The notes beneath the pieces were generated by a model, which was given only the letters and a program-made list of their open reading frames with translations, was not told the DNA's origin and did no database searches. Below, one piece after another: positions 38,547-48,213 of a stretch of DNA of 64,000 bases. The translations under genes and the position numbers were made by a program. The stretch is from Gammaproteobacteria bacterium (GTDB lineage: Bacteria; Pseudomonadota; Gammaproteobacteria; Coxiellales; Coxiellaceae). The DNA is taken from assembly GCA_030425685.1 (NCBI GenBank), contig JAUIAD010000002.1, positions 248,001 through 312,000 of the forward strand, in the 5' to 3' direction. The first letter of the stretch is position 1. The number at the start of each line of letters is the position of its first letter.

Positions 38547-38869
38547 AATAAAAAGTTCCCAAAATTAGTTATCGCCATGAAGTAGTGTTTATAATTTATA
38601 CAGTTTTTATGATGAGCTTATGATGCTTTTGTGATCGTTTTGTGATTATTTGTGTTCAAACAAGAACGTCTAAATATACTTTAAATCAATATGTTATTGA
38701 CTTTGCCCCTCGCTTACATACGCTTTTTATCACACAATAACAGCTAGAGAACACCGAGGTAGAAAGTAACAGGCAAAAAAAGCGATACCCAGCACAACAA
38801 TACAGTCAATGCCAAGCATCGCTTTTAACAATTTATACTAAGATTTGGACGCCTATTGACGTGACAACA
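38547..38869. other. Gene-free stretch
   Basis: There are 323 AT-rich bases between two minus-strand genes. It holds the terminator at 38775-38826 and presumably the promoter for the 647-residue gene. No frame of interest was seen. Confidence 0.4.
38775..38826 (-). terminator. Terminator after the 446-residue gene
   Basis: AAAAGCGAT and ATCGCTTTT form a 9-base stem with a large 34-base loop that can fold further. On the minus strand it is followed by a T-rich tract. It lies about 45 bases after the stop at 38870. Confidence 0.55.
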
Positions 38870-40210
38870 TTAGTCCCAATCTTCAATAATACCTAATAAA
38901 AATTGAATTTTATTATATTTATCAGAAAGTAATATCTCCCTTTTCAACTCCCTGCTATGATGAGCCATAAAGTCACTATACGTTACTCTATGCTTAACAG
39001 GGATAGAGGTATGACCTTGACAATAATAACTATCACGCGCCCAATCCAACCAAGGGTGCTCTTGCTTCCATCGTCTTTGAATAGAGCTCTCAATGTCCGC
39101 TTTCTTCCCTGCGTTCATAGGGTAGTTATTCCATTTCTTCCTATCTTTTATCGTACGTCGCCATCCTCGGTAGCAATGACCCGCAGCGTAGCCAATACCA
39201 ACAACAGCACCCGCGGCAACTAAGGCACCACCGGTGACCACTGTTCCTGAAACACCAATAACAACAGCTGCAGATACATTAAGCCCTAACTTAGCTGTAC
39301 CAGCAAGCAGTGCTCTTCCATGAACATTAAACTCTGACCTTTTCCCTTTAGCATAATGATCCTCAATCAACAAACAGGCATGCAATAGCGTATTTAATTG
39401 CGCCGCTTCTTCGAGCGTTAACATAGCAGTTGATAAAGTTGTATCAGTAAAAACATGATTCATACCGCAAACACTATTTGAATTTCGTATACATGCTTGC
39501 GCCATTGCCGTTCCCAAACATTGAATAGCAACATCCAGCTTAGTACCATTCGCTTTTGCCCTACCACTGCGCGTCCAACATTTCTTCATACCATTCAATG
39601 CAAAACCAACGTCTGCAAACGCCATTACCGCACCAGAAATAGGCTCCATAGAACCACCCACTAAAGCCACACCGGCTGTAGCAGCCCCATCATGGACAGC
39701 CATACCAACAGCACCCGCTGTTTTAACAACACCTAAACCGGCATCAACATACTCTCCATCTTTTGCATTCGCATAAGCATCTTGCACGTAAGTGACCGCG
39801 CCGATTGCACCCGTAACCAGCTGAAACCCTTCCGTCGCTTTTTGCGCACCGGTCATTGAAGGTGTATGCGTCTGGAATGGACCAGGGTCACTCGGCCTAG
39901 GTGGCGCGGGAACAAATTCAGCTTGCTGAGCAAATGCCGTAGCCTCACCACCGTCAGCAGCTGCATGCCCTTCCACACGATCAGCTAGCAGTGAAAAAGG
40001 CGACTCTTTTGCTCTAACTGGTTGCTGTTGCACAGCGGCAGCAGGCGGTGGCGTTGCTGGACGTTGTGCTCTAGGACTTGCCGGTGGCGTAATTAATGCT
40101 GGGTCGACACTGTCATCGTAGGAGTAATACGAATAAACACTTTCATTGTCCGAATAGTATGAGTTTTCACTTTCTTCATCTGAATAATAACTATAATCAT
40201 CTGGTCTCAT
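38870..40210 (-). CDS. Tyr-rich-tailed member of the hydrophobic-hairpin family
   Basis: A 446-residue protein in three parts. Residues 1-36 are acidic and contain nine Tyr in SYYSD-like repeats. Residues 40-120 are Pro/Ala-rich and disordered. From 128 there are small-residue helices (TGAIGAVTYV, AGAVGMAV, AATAGVALVGG) and, at about 303-345, an Ala/Gly/Val hydrophobic hairpin (AAVVIGVSGTVVTGGALVAAGAVVGIG) followed by a basic stretch and WLDWARDSYY. The hairpin and its flanks line up with those in the proteins at 40630 and 51445. The tail could be a target for host tyrosine kinases, and the hairpin could insert into membranes; both are inference. AGAGGA precedes the ATG. Confidence 0.72.
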   Translation of the reverse strand: MRPDDYSYYSDEESENSYYSDNESVYSYYSYDDSVDPALITPPASPRAQRPATPPPAAAVQQQPVRAKESPFSLLADRVEGHAAADGGEATAFAQQAEFVPAPPRPSDPGPFQTHTPSMTGAQKATEGFQLVTGAIGAVTYVQDAYANAKDGEYVDAGLGVVKTAGAVGMAVHDGAATAGVALVGGSMEPISGAVMAFADVGFALNGMKKCWTRSGRAKANGTKLDVAIQCLGTAMAQACIRNSNSVCGMNHVFTDTTLSTAMLTLEEAAQLNTLLHACLLIEDHYAKGKRSEFNVHGRALLAGTAKLGLNVSAAVVIGVSGTVVTGGALVAAGAVVGIGYAAGHCYRGWRRTIKDRKKWNNYPMNAGKKADIESSIQRRWKQEHPWLDWARDSYYCQGHTSIPVKHRVTYSDFMAHHSRELKREILLSDKYNKIQFLLGIIEDWD

Positions 40211-40422
40211 ATATTAGTCCTCTTTACAATTTACAAATTAAAACCATCTCGTCAACGTTTTTCAAGCGCGAGAATATTCGCACGCACCATCAAACTGGTA
40301 ACGAGTTTTATTACTGTTTAAACCGCTTTAAGCATAGATTTTTTGATGCGAAAAATATCACACAGACAATCAAACTATGACGGCTTAAATTATTTTTTAA
40401 AATTTATAGGAAGTTATTTACA
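40211..40422. other. Upstream region of the 446-residue gene
   Basis: There are 212 AT-rich bases with no convincing gene. Together with the small frame at 40423 and the bases to 40629, it makes a 419-base gap between large genes. Confidence 0.35.
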
Positions 40423-40521
40423 CTAGAACTGTGTACTTGAGGCATCTGGTATTGGAGTCGTTAGAAGACTCTCAATGATTCTTATAGGGTTTTCTATCGG
40501 CGTTTTATTATGTTTATGCAT
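40423..40521 (-). CDS. Possible 32-residue peptide gene
   Basis: This is a short frame with an AGAGGAAA ribosome site six bases before the ATG. The peptide starts MHKHNKTPIEN and ends DASSTQF. It is polar with no membrane helix. The ribosome site is the main support, and no family is recognised. It lies about 110 bases beyond the 864-residue gene on the same strand. Confidence 0.4.
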   Translation of the reverse strand: MHKHNKTPIENPIRIIESLLTTPIPDASSTQF

Positions 40522-40629
40522 ATGTTTCCTCTTGTCTACTAAAAGTTACCACCATCAACCTTGAGGTGAGGATAAATTGTACTGTAAATGAACAAGTTAT
40601 ACAATACGTATTTCCTACGGTATTGTTTT

Positions 40630-43224
40630 TTAACGAATATTACGCGCCAGCTTTATCACCGCTTGTTTATAAGACGCATCCAGCTGACTACGAGCAAAAT
40701 CAAAATTGCTAAGATCACGGCGCGCAAAGCGCATACTTAGCAAGATTTTTGTTAGAAAACCATCTTCATACCCTATACATTGCCCCAAAGCATCAACAAT
40801 AGATAAATACGAAGCCGCCAATGGATTCGTTTCCATGATGCTTTCATTTTGCTTAAAACGCACCAACGTCGAAATTTGAAAAGCAGCCAATTGAATACGC
40901 TGATAATCATCAATTGTCGCACCACTGACAATATCAACGGAAGCACACCAATTAACCGCCTTCGCTCGGTAAGCACTTTTACCACTAAGTTCACTGGCCC
41001 AATCCAACAAATTTTTATCACGATAGCAAAGTGCTTTGTTTCTTACGCTCCCGCCTTGTTGCCTACCTGCTATTTCTTGCTGAATATCATGGTATTTCTG
41101 ATTAAATGCCAATGTCTTATCGGCATAGCGTGACAAGCGACAAGCCGATGATACGATCGTTGAAATACCTTGTGTCACTGCGGTAATAGCAATACCAACA
41201 GCTAAACTAGCACCCGCGGTTACCACGGATAAAGCCGCTGAAATCAGCAGTATTGCCAGATTATATCCGTCCACCATCAACTCCGCCTCACTGATGTTTT
41301 TATCTAACTGGTAGCGATCCATCACAAAACCAACCAAGTCATGAAGTTGCTTTAACTCCTGCCGAACAAGACTCATAAGACCCTCTGAAATGTACTCACC
41401 ATAACACTGCCCAATATGCACTTGCCCAGTAGTGGCAATAGTTAATGCTTGGTAGATTGAAGCTAAAACGCCATTTAATTGCCGCATCTTTTCATCGGCA
41501 TCACGAATCTTACGAACATCATCAACCACACGACAAAAGGTGGTTAACGTAGCTGCCACAGGACCACCGATATGAGCTGCGAATTTTCCAGCTCCCGAGC
41601 TCACCAGTGACATAGCATTTAATACGGTAGCCGTTGAATTGTTAGCAAACTTTAATGCTCCATTCCAAGCAAAAAGATCATGCGGATTGTTAGCAATGGC
41701 ATCAACCTCTTGCAGATTCATTACCATTGTCGCTGCCGGTAAAACAATATTGGTATATCCAGTCCACTTATTGGCTGTTGTAAAATTTTGACTACGGGAG
41801 GTTGGCACACTCTGCGCATTGTTGATTGATTTAGCGAGCTTACCAAAAGCATGCGCACGTTTAGCATGATTCAATGCTGTTGACATTGTCGCCCTTGAAA
41901 CAAGGGGATCACTGGCACCACTAGAACAAGCAACCGGATAGCTGGCCGACTGTAGATTACGCGCTATGAGTTGTTCGACACTTTCTTTATAGGGGTCAAT
42001 AGATTTGATACGACTAATTAAATCAGAATAAATGCAACTAACAATTGAGTCGGGAAATAACGTTTCTTGGCTTAAATGCAAATCAACGACAAAATCAGCC
42101 GCCCTTTCTCGATTAAAAGAAAGCAGAGGATCTACATCAAAAGCCAGCCCTTGTTCTAACGGTTCAGCGGCACCCACATTGGCTAGAGATAGTATTTGGT
42201 TTATTGGATCATTAACCTGTGAATAGTCACTGGCTCTAGCGCCTAGGTTTTTATGAGTTGCACCAACAGGAACCCACTCTGTAGCTCGCTGCTGTCTAAT
42301 CCGCTGAGTTGAGTGCAAGGCATCAAAATAAGTATCAGTACTATATTGGTTGCTAGCACTTTTATCGCGATACTGACGATTAGCAAATAGAATGGGGCGA
42401 GATAAACTATAGTCACTGGCGCCTTGTCGACACACACGCTCATACCATGCTCTAATTGCTGCAAAACTCACTTGCTCCGGAATATAACGTGCGATTAGAG
42501 GCAAATTTGTCGGTGAAAAACTAACACCCTCCATTGTCATGTCAGCAGGACACGATTTAGCGGTTGCATGCTCTATATTAAAATTTAAATTTTGCAGCGC
42601 TTGTTTACTAACAATACCCTCGGTAAAAAAACCAATATAGCTGCCGCATTCAATGCCTGCCGCCTGGCAAAATTGATCGATCATAGCAGCAGAATTCAGC
42701 CGTTCGGGAAAATTACCATTGGCATGTGATCTTGCGGTAAGGTAATGAACGCGAATATACCCCAAATCAGGGTATTCATTAATTAAGCGCAGATTTTGCC
42801 GTTGACCTGCTGGGCTAACAACACTGGACGCAACGGATTTCACCATTTCTTTAGTGTAGGGGTAATACTCCATTAGCAATAGCATTTCCGTAGGATACTC
42901 ATGACAGCGCTCTTTAAATGTAGCGATACTCTGATCAGGTCTAAATACTGCTGACTTTAAACCCTCAACATAGAAAGGTGAGTAACGAAATAAAGTTAAA
43001 GAAGGTGTCAAGTTGGGTGATAGCTCTAATGCTAAGGAGGTGGAGCGGCCTAATAAGCCTGCATTGTAGGAGCCGTTATAGCAATCAATCTGTGTATGCC
43101 CATGCCTATCAAACACTTTCTCTTCCTCATCTAAACTTATCATACGATTTTCAATAAGTTTATTATGCCAAAGGAGTGTCACTTCACGATTGCAAAAATG
43201 TATTAACATTGTATTGCTCGTCAC
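40630..43224 (-). CDS. Large orphan of the hydrophobic-hairpin family (864 residues)
   Basis: The frame opens at a GTG. An ATG six codons in is an equal candidate, and neither has a strong ribosome site. The N-terminal ~330 residues are unique to this protein. A helical part with small residues follows (LNAMSLVSSGAGKFAAHIGGPVAATL). Then come DVRKIRDADEKMRQLNGVLASIYQAL and a hairpin at about 655-686 (AILLISAALSVVTAGASLAVGIAITAV). The C-terminal motif SGATIDDYQR (about 767) matches CGATMGDYMR of the protein at 51445, and the following 70 residues also align. No enzyme motif is seen. It could be a membrane-inserting secreted protein. The family link is read by eye. Confidence 0.75.
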   Translation of the reverse strand: MTSNTMLIHFCNREVTLLWHNKLIENRMISLDEEEKVFDRHGHTQIDCYNGSYNAGLLGRSTSLALELSPNLTPSLTLFRYSPFYVEGLKSAVFRPDQSIATFKERCHEYPTEMLLLMEYYPYTKEMVKSVASSVVSPAGQRQNLRLINEYPDLGYIRVHYLTARSHANGNFPERLNSAAMIDQFCQAAGIECGSYIGFFTEGIVSKQALQNLNFNIEHATAKSCPADMTMEGVSFSPTNLPLIARYIPEQVSFAAIRAWYERVCRQGASDYSLSRPILFANRQYRDKSASNQYSTDTYFDALHSTQRIRQQRATEWVPVGATHKNLGARASDYSQVNDPINQILSLANVGAAEPLEQGLAFDVDPLLSFNRERAADFVVDLHLSQETLFPDSIVSCIYSDLISRIKSIDPYKESVEQLIARNLQSASYPVACSSGASDPLVSRATMSTALNHAKRAHAFGKLAKSINNAQSVPTSRSQNFTTANKWTGYTNIVLPAATMVMNLQEVDAIANNPHDLFAWNGALKFANNSTATVLNAMSLVSSGAGKFAAHIGGPVAATLTTFCRVVDDVRKIRDADEKMRQLNGVLASIYQALTIATTGQVHIGQCYGEYISEGLMSLVRQELKQLHDLVGFVMDRYQLDKNISEAELMVDGYNLAILLISAALSVVTAGASLAVGIAITAVTQGISTIVSSACRLSRYADKTLAFNQKYHDIQQEIAGRQQGGSVRNKALCYRDKNLLDWASELSGKSAYRAKAVNWCASVDIVSGATIDDYQRIQLAAFQISTLVRFKQNESIMETNPLAASYLSIVDALGQCIGYEDGFLTKILLSMRFARRDLSNFDFARSQLDASYKQAVIKLARNIR

Positions 43225-43319
43225 TCAAAAATAGCGTATAAAATCAACATGTTGATACAAAAACGTCCGATAAAAGACAGCACTGTATCACCAAAGACAC
43301 CATTAATTACCAAACATCA

Positions 43320-43341
43320 GAAGGCCCATAAGCGGGCCTTC
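43320..43341. terminator. Perfect hairpin downstream of the 145-residue gene
   Basis: GAAGGCCC and GGGCCTTC form an 8-base stem with a 6-base loop, 28 bases past the stop at 43369. It is GC-rich but has no strong T run, so terminator function is likely but not certain. Confidence 0.55.
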
Positions 43342-43368
43342 CTAAATACTTTAAAATCTGGTGGTGCA

Positions 43369-43806
43369 TCACCTTTCCAGCATGGTGGTGTTGAAAAAAA
43401 ATGGAGTTGCCACTAGAAAAAGAATTGCGGTATCTACAAACAAACCTTCAGAATTAGAAAACGACCCTTTAAAAATACTTGTACACACCGCCATATATTG
43501 ATTAAAGCCCATACACAAGTTAGCAACCCCGTATGTGTACATGAGAATCCTTCCCAAAACTTCCAGCAAATATAATACTTTTTGAACGTAAGGTCGTTGA
43601 AATAAAAAATGTCTAACACCATTACCTACAAATAGCACAGCTCTACGCTCACCCTCAACAAATCTATTATAAACACCTCCTACGAACCGAATAACAGCAT
43701 CCCCAAACCTTAAAATAACAATGAATCTATGCCCAGCCGCTTGGTCAGCAAAAAATTCTCCAACCTGCTGGCGAAAATTCTCAATATAATTATTCATGGC
43801 ACGCAT
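43369..43806 (-). CDS. Small membrane protein, unknown
   Basis: A 145-residue protein. The N-terminal ~30 residues are polar and helical. Hydrophobic stretches lie around 85-110 (VLYLLEVLGRILMYTYGVANL) and 122-140 (FVDTAILFLVATPFFF). Met4 (MNNYIENF, 43797) is a possible start. It lies between two large orphan genes on the same strand. No family is recognised. Confidence 0.5.
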   Translation of the reverse strand: MRAMNNYIENFRQQVGEFFADQAAGHRFIVILRFGDAVIRFVGGVYNRFVEGERRAVLFVGNGVRHFLFQRPYVQKVLYLLEVLGRILMYTYGVANLCMGFNQYMAVCTSIFKGSFSNSEGLFVDTAILFLVATPFFFNTTMLER

Positions 43807-44005
43807 CTAGATTACTCCACTTTTTTCTAAAAAAAGAACTCTATCACTTTAGTATTAAGAAAAGATTAAATATTTATAAATATACGTTATTTTTACGAAG
43901 TATAAAAAGTTTAAAACGAATCTGTTTTATAACCCATACCAGCAAAAGACCCATGCATTATAACAACCATAGAACTAAAGGAATGCAGCACCAAAAAAAA
44001 CGAAT

Positions 44006-45778
44006 TTATTTAGGTATCGCCTGCGCAAGCGTAAACAACTCATTCAAATGCTTATATAAAAATCGCACCGTCAATCCACCACCGATACGACCATTTTCCT
44101 CACTCGAACTAACCTGCCAAACGCCACTATCACAGCTGATATCTGTATACATCCCACCTTTCTTACTAGCAGCAACAATTAACCGACTTAACACACATTT
44201 TAAACCCTCATCAGCAAAGTATCTTTTAGCAATCGTATCTGCAAACGTTACCAATAACATATTTTTACTAAAAGCATCATATATATTTCTAATGTCGCTC
44301 TTATGACTTTGTACATTTTCAAAAAAATGTGCGTCGTCTATTATTTTTGAAATATGTTCTAACAGCTGAAGATGCGTTGCAAAGATACGCACTACCAATA
44401 AAGCAATAGTGGCACGCATAAAACTGCTATAACCAAAAGGCCGGCTACCTTCCAATTTACTAGCGATCATAAATATAGGTATTAACTCCCGTTGTGCATC
44501 GGTATCTAATTTAAATTCTTCATACACCGCCTGCTCCGCTCCCAAGCGGCTAATTTTCTCTTCCTCGATATCAAAAGATGAATACATAATAAGCTCTGGC
44601 GGCTGCCCGGTCATCGCATGAAATGCCGCTTCATTGGCTTGCTCTTGCAGCGAAATACCTGTCGTTAATTTTCCTGAAGATTGCAAGGTTTTAAAGGTTG
44701 TATCAAAATAGTCTGTCGGTATAATTTTTATTAGTGCACGCGAATTACAGTACGTTTTTAATTGTCCACGCACCTTATCGATTTCCCACAGCTTTTCTCT
44801 ATCAAGCGATTGCGCGATATCCATACTAAGTTTAGTAATAATAGGTATTAGCGGACCAAGACACGAACTTGCCGCCGCCGCAGCTGCTGAGCCACACACC
44901 GCGGCAATACCCAAACCAAACTGGGTCAGATTTGCCGAGCCAACCCAACCCTCACTAACAATCGCTGGCGCATTAAACTTCCCTAAATAAAGCGCCACTT
45001 CACTCATCAAATGGTCACCCTCACCCAATTGATAAGCTTGTCTTATCTCACGGCACTGTCGACCGAGCGACTGACCAACGGTAGGAGAACGCCTAGTTAA
45101 ATCCCAAATATTCATGCATGATGCGATGGTTGAGTGCAGCGACGTGATGGTACTAAGTATCGGCACCACACCAGTATCGGTATTAATATGCACGCCATTA
45201 ATAGTCTCAGACCCTTCAATCTTTAGGGCGTGATAAACAAGTTTTACGAGAATTTCTATACAAGTATTGATTTCACCCTTATCTTGCAAACTGATTCCCT
45301 GCGTTCGTCTTGTAATAAACTGAATAACGTCTGGCACCCACATAGCATCCAAGCCTTCAATTTTAGTCACGGCGGCAAGTTGTTCGATGCGCGTATCTGC
45401 CATAGAACCTAAATAGCCCCAATCCCCTAGTTGCTCAAGCACCAAGCTTCGATTAGCTTTGGCCAACTCTTTCGGAATACGGCGACAATAGCGTTGCCAC
45501 TGCTGTTCCCTTTTTTGCAATTCCGCTTTTACTAATCTACGCAGTGTTTCTCCAGTAGCTTGCGCTACATGAGGCTGTTGTGCATCGGGCCTTTTAGCAG
45601 AGCGAATACCTTGTGCGCGGCTCGTTGCTTGCTGCCTCTGCCCCTCATTAGCCTTACGACAGGTACCACACTCGAATAGATCACGCGGTTCACGATTTAT
45701 AATAATAGTTCGCAGCTTATAAGCATGACCAAAGATAGCACCTATTTTTTTATGGCAATAAAAGCAGTACTTGTCCAC
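44006..45778 (-). CDS. Orphan with N-terminal zinc-ribbon and Ala-rich hydrophobic segment
   Basis: A 590-residue protein. The GTG start is fixed by AAGGAGG nine bases upstream. Four cysteines in two CxxC knuckles (Cys5/Cys8 and Cys37/Cys40) make a zinc-ribbon or treble-clef start. A basic linker follows, then a helical body. Near residue 290-315 is an Ala-rich hydrophobic stretch (GLGIAAVCGSAAAAAASSCLG). The C-terminal half has helical parts and a Gly-rich ending. The zinc site suggests nucleic-acid or protein binding. It resembles the neighbouring orphan proteins in layout, but I could not align it surely with any of them. Confidence 0.65.
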   Translation of the reverse strand: MDKYCFYCHKKIGAIFGHAYKLRTIIINREPRDLFECGTCRKANEGQRQQATSRAQGIRSAKRPDAQQPHVAQATGETLRRLVKAELQKREQQWQRYCRRIPKELAKANRSLVLEQLGDWGYLGSMADTRIEQLAAVTKIEGLDAMWVPDVIQFITRRTQGISLQDKGEINTCIEILVKLVYHALKIEGSETINGVHINTDTGVVPILSTITSLHSTIASCMNIWDLTRRSPTVGQSLGRQCREIRQAYQLGEGDHLMSEVALYLGKFNAPAIVSEGWVGSANLTQFGLGIAAVCGSAAAAAASSCLGPLIPIITKLSMDIAQSLDREKLWEIDKVRGQLKTYCNSRALIKIIPTDYFDTTFKTLQSSGKLTTGISLQEQANEAAFHAMTGQPPELIMYSSFDIEEEKISRLGAEQAVYEEFKLDTDAQRELIPIFMIASKLEGSRPFGYSSFMRATIALLVVRIFATHLQLLEHISKIIDDAHFFENVQSHKSDIRNIYDAFSKNMLLVTFADTIAKRYFADEGLKCVLSRLIVAASKKGGMYTDISCDSGVWQVSSSEENGRIGGGLTVRFLYKHLNELFTLAQAIPK

Positions 45779-46152
45779 CTTACGATCCTCCTTTTACTTA
45801 AGGCAGCTTTGCTTGCCTAGGCGAAATCAAATTAAGGAAAAGTAACGCAAAAAGTGCGAGATTCACGTCACTTTTATGTGAGAAAACTATAACACTGAGT
45901 AAATATAGCAAAACTATTGACGTTATGACCTGTAGAGGCAATATTTATTGGTCAAAATAAACTTAATAATCAGATAGATAAGTCATTATCAACAACACCA
46001 CCAAATATTTAAATTACTACAGAATACAAAGTACAGTTAAATTGGGACGACAACCGCACTTTAAAATACAAAAGCCCTAATTTACTAAATTTGAATAGCA
46101 CAACCTGGAGCAGCTCTATCATAGATATTTAGAAAAAAGGCTATTCGCAGTT
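45779..46152. other. Gene-free stretch
   Basis: There are 374 bases between two minus-strand genes. It holds the strong ribosome site of the 590-residue gene at its left edge. AT-rich sequence without a convincing frame or hairpin fills the rest. Confidence 0.4.
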
Positions 46153-46749
46153 TTATTTTTGCAAAGTGGTTTTTAAACTGTTAATCACGAAATCAAGATA
46201 GCTTGCGCGCTTTTCTGGATCATCACTTAATCTACTTGGCGCATAAAAGATAGCGGTAGAAGCATTCGCAATATAATGCGCAATAAACTCAGGATCAATA
46301 TCATCACGAACTTTATCGTAATATTGCAGCACGCGAATATACTCACCCCAACTTGTAGGCGATAGGGGATGCTTACCCAAAAGCTCATCGGCTTGTTCGA
46401 TTTTATTAACCGCTTCGACATTTTGCCACGCAATCATCTGGACGATATCAGGCCTTTTTTCATAGAGGGAAAAACGTTTTTTAACAATAAACTCCAAAAA
46501 GCTATCCAAGTCTTTGCAGTTTTCTATGAGCGAAAATTCAAAATCTTCTGCCAGCAAAGAGTCGCTCTTAACTTCTTGCCAGAGCTGCTCTTTATTATCA
46601 AAGTGCCTACGCACTACTTCAGCGGTAACCTCTGCTTGCGCTGCAATTTCATCCATAGAGGTAGCTGTAAAACCTTGTGCGACAAACAATTCCTTAGCGG
46701 CTTCTAAGATCATGCGCTTTTCAGCAGTCGCAGGCTTCGGGGTCTCCAT
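46153..46749 (-). CDS. TetR-family transcriptional regulator
   Basis: A 198-residue repressor when started at the ATG at 46749, where GGGAGAAGAGC gives the best ribosome site; a longer frame reaches 46854. The N-terminal TetR helix-turn-helix is clear: RMILEAAKELFVAQGFTATSMDEIAAQAEVTAEVVRRHFDNKEQL. The C-terminal helices (about 60-195) form the ligand-binding and dimer part, with no known ligand. No obvious target gene is adjacent on the divergent side, so it may act on itself or at a distance. Confidence 0.9.
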   Translation of the reverse strand: METPKPATAEKRMILEAAKELFVAQGFTATSMDEIAAQAEVTAEVVRRHFDNKEQLWQEVKSDSLLAEDFEFSLIENCKDLDSFLEFIVKKRFSLYEKRPDIVQMIAWQNVEAVNKIEQADELLGKHPLSPTSWGEYIRVLQYYDKVRDDIDPEFIAHYIANASTAIFYAPSRLSDDPEKRASYLDFVINSLKTTLQK

Positions 46750-47046
46750 GCTCTTCTCCCAATCTGAAAGATTCATCCTGTCAGTCTTGGTAACTATAGC
46801 ATATCTTTTTTTACGATCATGGTTGACCACAATCGTTATTCCAGCAAAAGACAAAAATCACCGGGTAAACAGGCAGGATTTAGCCTAGTCAAATTAATCA
46901 TTAAAGAACTCAATCCGAGCTATAAAACAACCTCGATCATGGGTGCTCAAACAAATCAAACCACACCCGGGATGAACTTTAAATAAAATTATCGAGCGCT
47001 ATTTAAGGGGCCCCAGCAATGGAGCCCCTTGCTCTTTTTAGGGTTA
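46750..47046. other. Gene-free stretch with hairpin
   Basis: There are 297 bases upstream of the TetR start. A hairpin with arms AAGGGGC (47005-47011) and GCCCCTT (47024-47030) lies 17 bases past the 176-residue gene's stop. The nearby CTTTTT is on the plus strand, so its direction is unclear. Confidence 0.4.
47005..47030. terminator. GC hairpin after the 176-residue gene
   Basis: AAGGGGC and GCCCCTT form a 7-base stem. A T5 run follows seven bases later on the plus strand. On the minus strand there is no T run. It is a weak or bidirectional terminator. Confidence 0.4.
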
Positions 47047-47577
47047 CTACATTCCAGGCGACACTTGATTATCTTTATCAACCAACAAACAGATTAGTTG
47101 CATCTTAATAAGAATATCTTTAAAAAAATGAATAACTGTATCTGTAGAGTGAAGACGTTGACAACATTTTTTAATAGACATCTTTTGCTTATCGTCTAAT
47201 CCATTTTCCAGACTCTTTACTGCTTTCTCAAGACAATAGCGATTTTTAATTGCAAGATCACGCAAAAATTCTCGCAGGGGTTTACACTCATCCTGTGACA
47301 AACTCTTTTCAATTGCGCACGTAAAAGCATAATGTCGTTTAAAACTATATAACTCCATTTTTACATCAGAAGAAAAGCAATCCTGCAATAATTCCTTAAG
47401 CATTGAAACTGCAAAATCCTCACTGCGCCCCTTAACACGAAACAATGAAGGAACTACTGCCTTACACTCTTGATAATCAGCAAGCAGCGGCTGCCTGAAC
47501 TGATACCAAAAGGCAATTTTATCTAAGCTTTGCTTAGTGATAAATAAATTAAATAATGCTTCCTTAATCTCTCTCAT
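47047..47577 (-). CDS. Helical protein of unknown function
   Basis: A 176-residue, mostly alpha-helical, Lys/Leu-rich protein with several Cys (KKCCQRL, LICLLVDKD) and no membrane segment. AAGGG lies before the ATG at a usable distance. No motif or family is recognised. It stands alone between two gaps in the orphan-gene block. Confidence 0.55.
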   Translation of the reverse strand: MREIKEALFNLFITKQSLDKIAFWYQFRQPLLADYQECKAVVPSLFRVKGRSEDFAVSMLKELLQDCFSSDVKMELYSFKRHYAFTCAIEKSLSQDECKPLREFLRDLAIKNRYCLEKAVKSLENGLDDKQKMSIKKCCQRLHSTDTVIHFFKDILIKMQLICLLVDKDNQVSPGM

Positions 47578-48213
47578 ATAATTTACCCTTAATAAAACTT
47601 TTTAAAGTAAAAAGGATTCTATCGAGATATTAAGCGCTTTTAAAGAAATAAACAGGCATTACACTATTGCGCCAATGGCAACAATCCAGTGTTAAATCAA
47701 AATAATCACTATTCAACTGACTCTTTACTCCAAACTATGATACAAACTTCTTCCTTTTACGTTGATTTCAAGTGCAGCTGTTACGCATGTACTGCCATCT
47801 CACGACCTGCTTGCTCTTGCTTAAACAAGCCCATCTTTGTGGTGACATTACCCTGAACAGGTGCTGACTTTACAAACTCCTTAGCCTCAGCCTGCGGCTT
47901 TAGCCTGTTCTTCTTCACTATAATTGCCATAAGCAATTATCTTCTCAATCAAATCTCCCTGCTTTACACCCAACCTACGCATTTCAACATTCTCTTACAG
48001 ACTGACTAACAAAATCTTGTACAACATATTTATGCTAGACTAAAAACATTAAGACATAATTAAACTAGTTGTCTTTTTAGCACCTCCCTTCTAAAAAGAG
48101 ATATTTTCTGTTGAATAAATGGTACATATTGTCACAATCAGAAATGCAATCAACTATCTCATCAATATATAATTCGCTTATATATTTAAATATACTCACT
48201 AAATAACAGCGCA
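47578..48213. other. Long gap with decayed small frames
   Basis: There are 636 bases without a full gene. Two overlapping minus-strand fragments (47781-47930 and 47887-47982) may be one broken small gene. The rest is AT-rich, including the leader of the membrane gene at 48214. Confidence 0.4.
47781..47982 (-). pseudogene. Possible broken small gene
   Basis: A frame from 47982 (MRRLGVKQGDLIEKIIAYGNYSEEEQ...) meets a stop at 47887. An overlapping frame from 47930 continues with EAKEFVKSAPVQGNVTTKMGLFKQEQ and ends at 47781. Both read like real, charged, helical protein and join if one base is added or removed. The family is unknown. It could also be two chance frames. Confidence 0.3.

Noticed and set aside
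43953..44306. 117-codon plus-strand frame over the end of the 590-residue gene
   Set aside because: It overlaps the opposite gene almost entirely and has no ribosome site or recognisable features.
46750..46854. Longer start of the TetR protein
   Set aside because: Extra residues do not fit the family and lack a ribosome site. The ATG at 46749 has a strong one.
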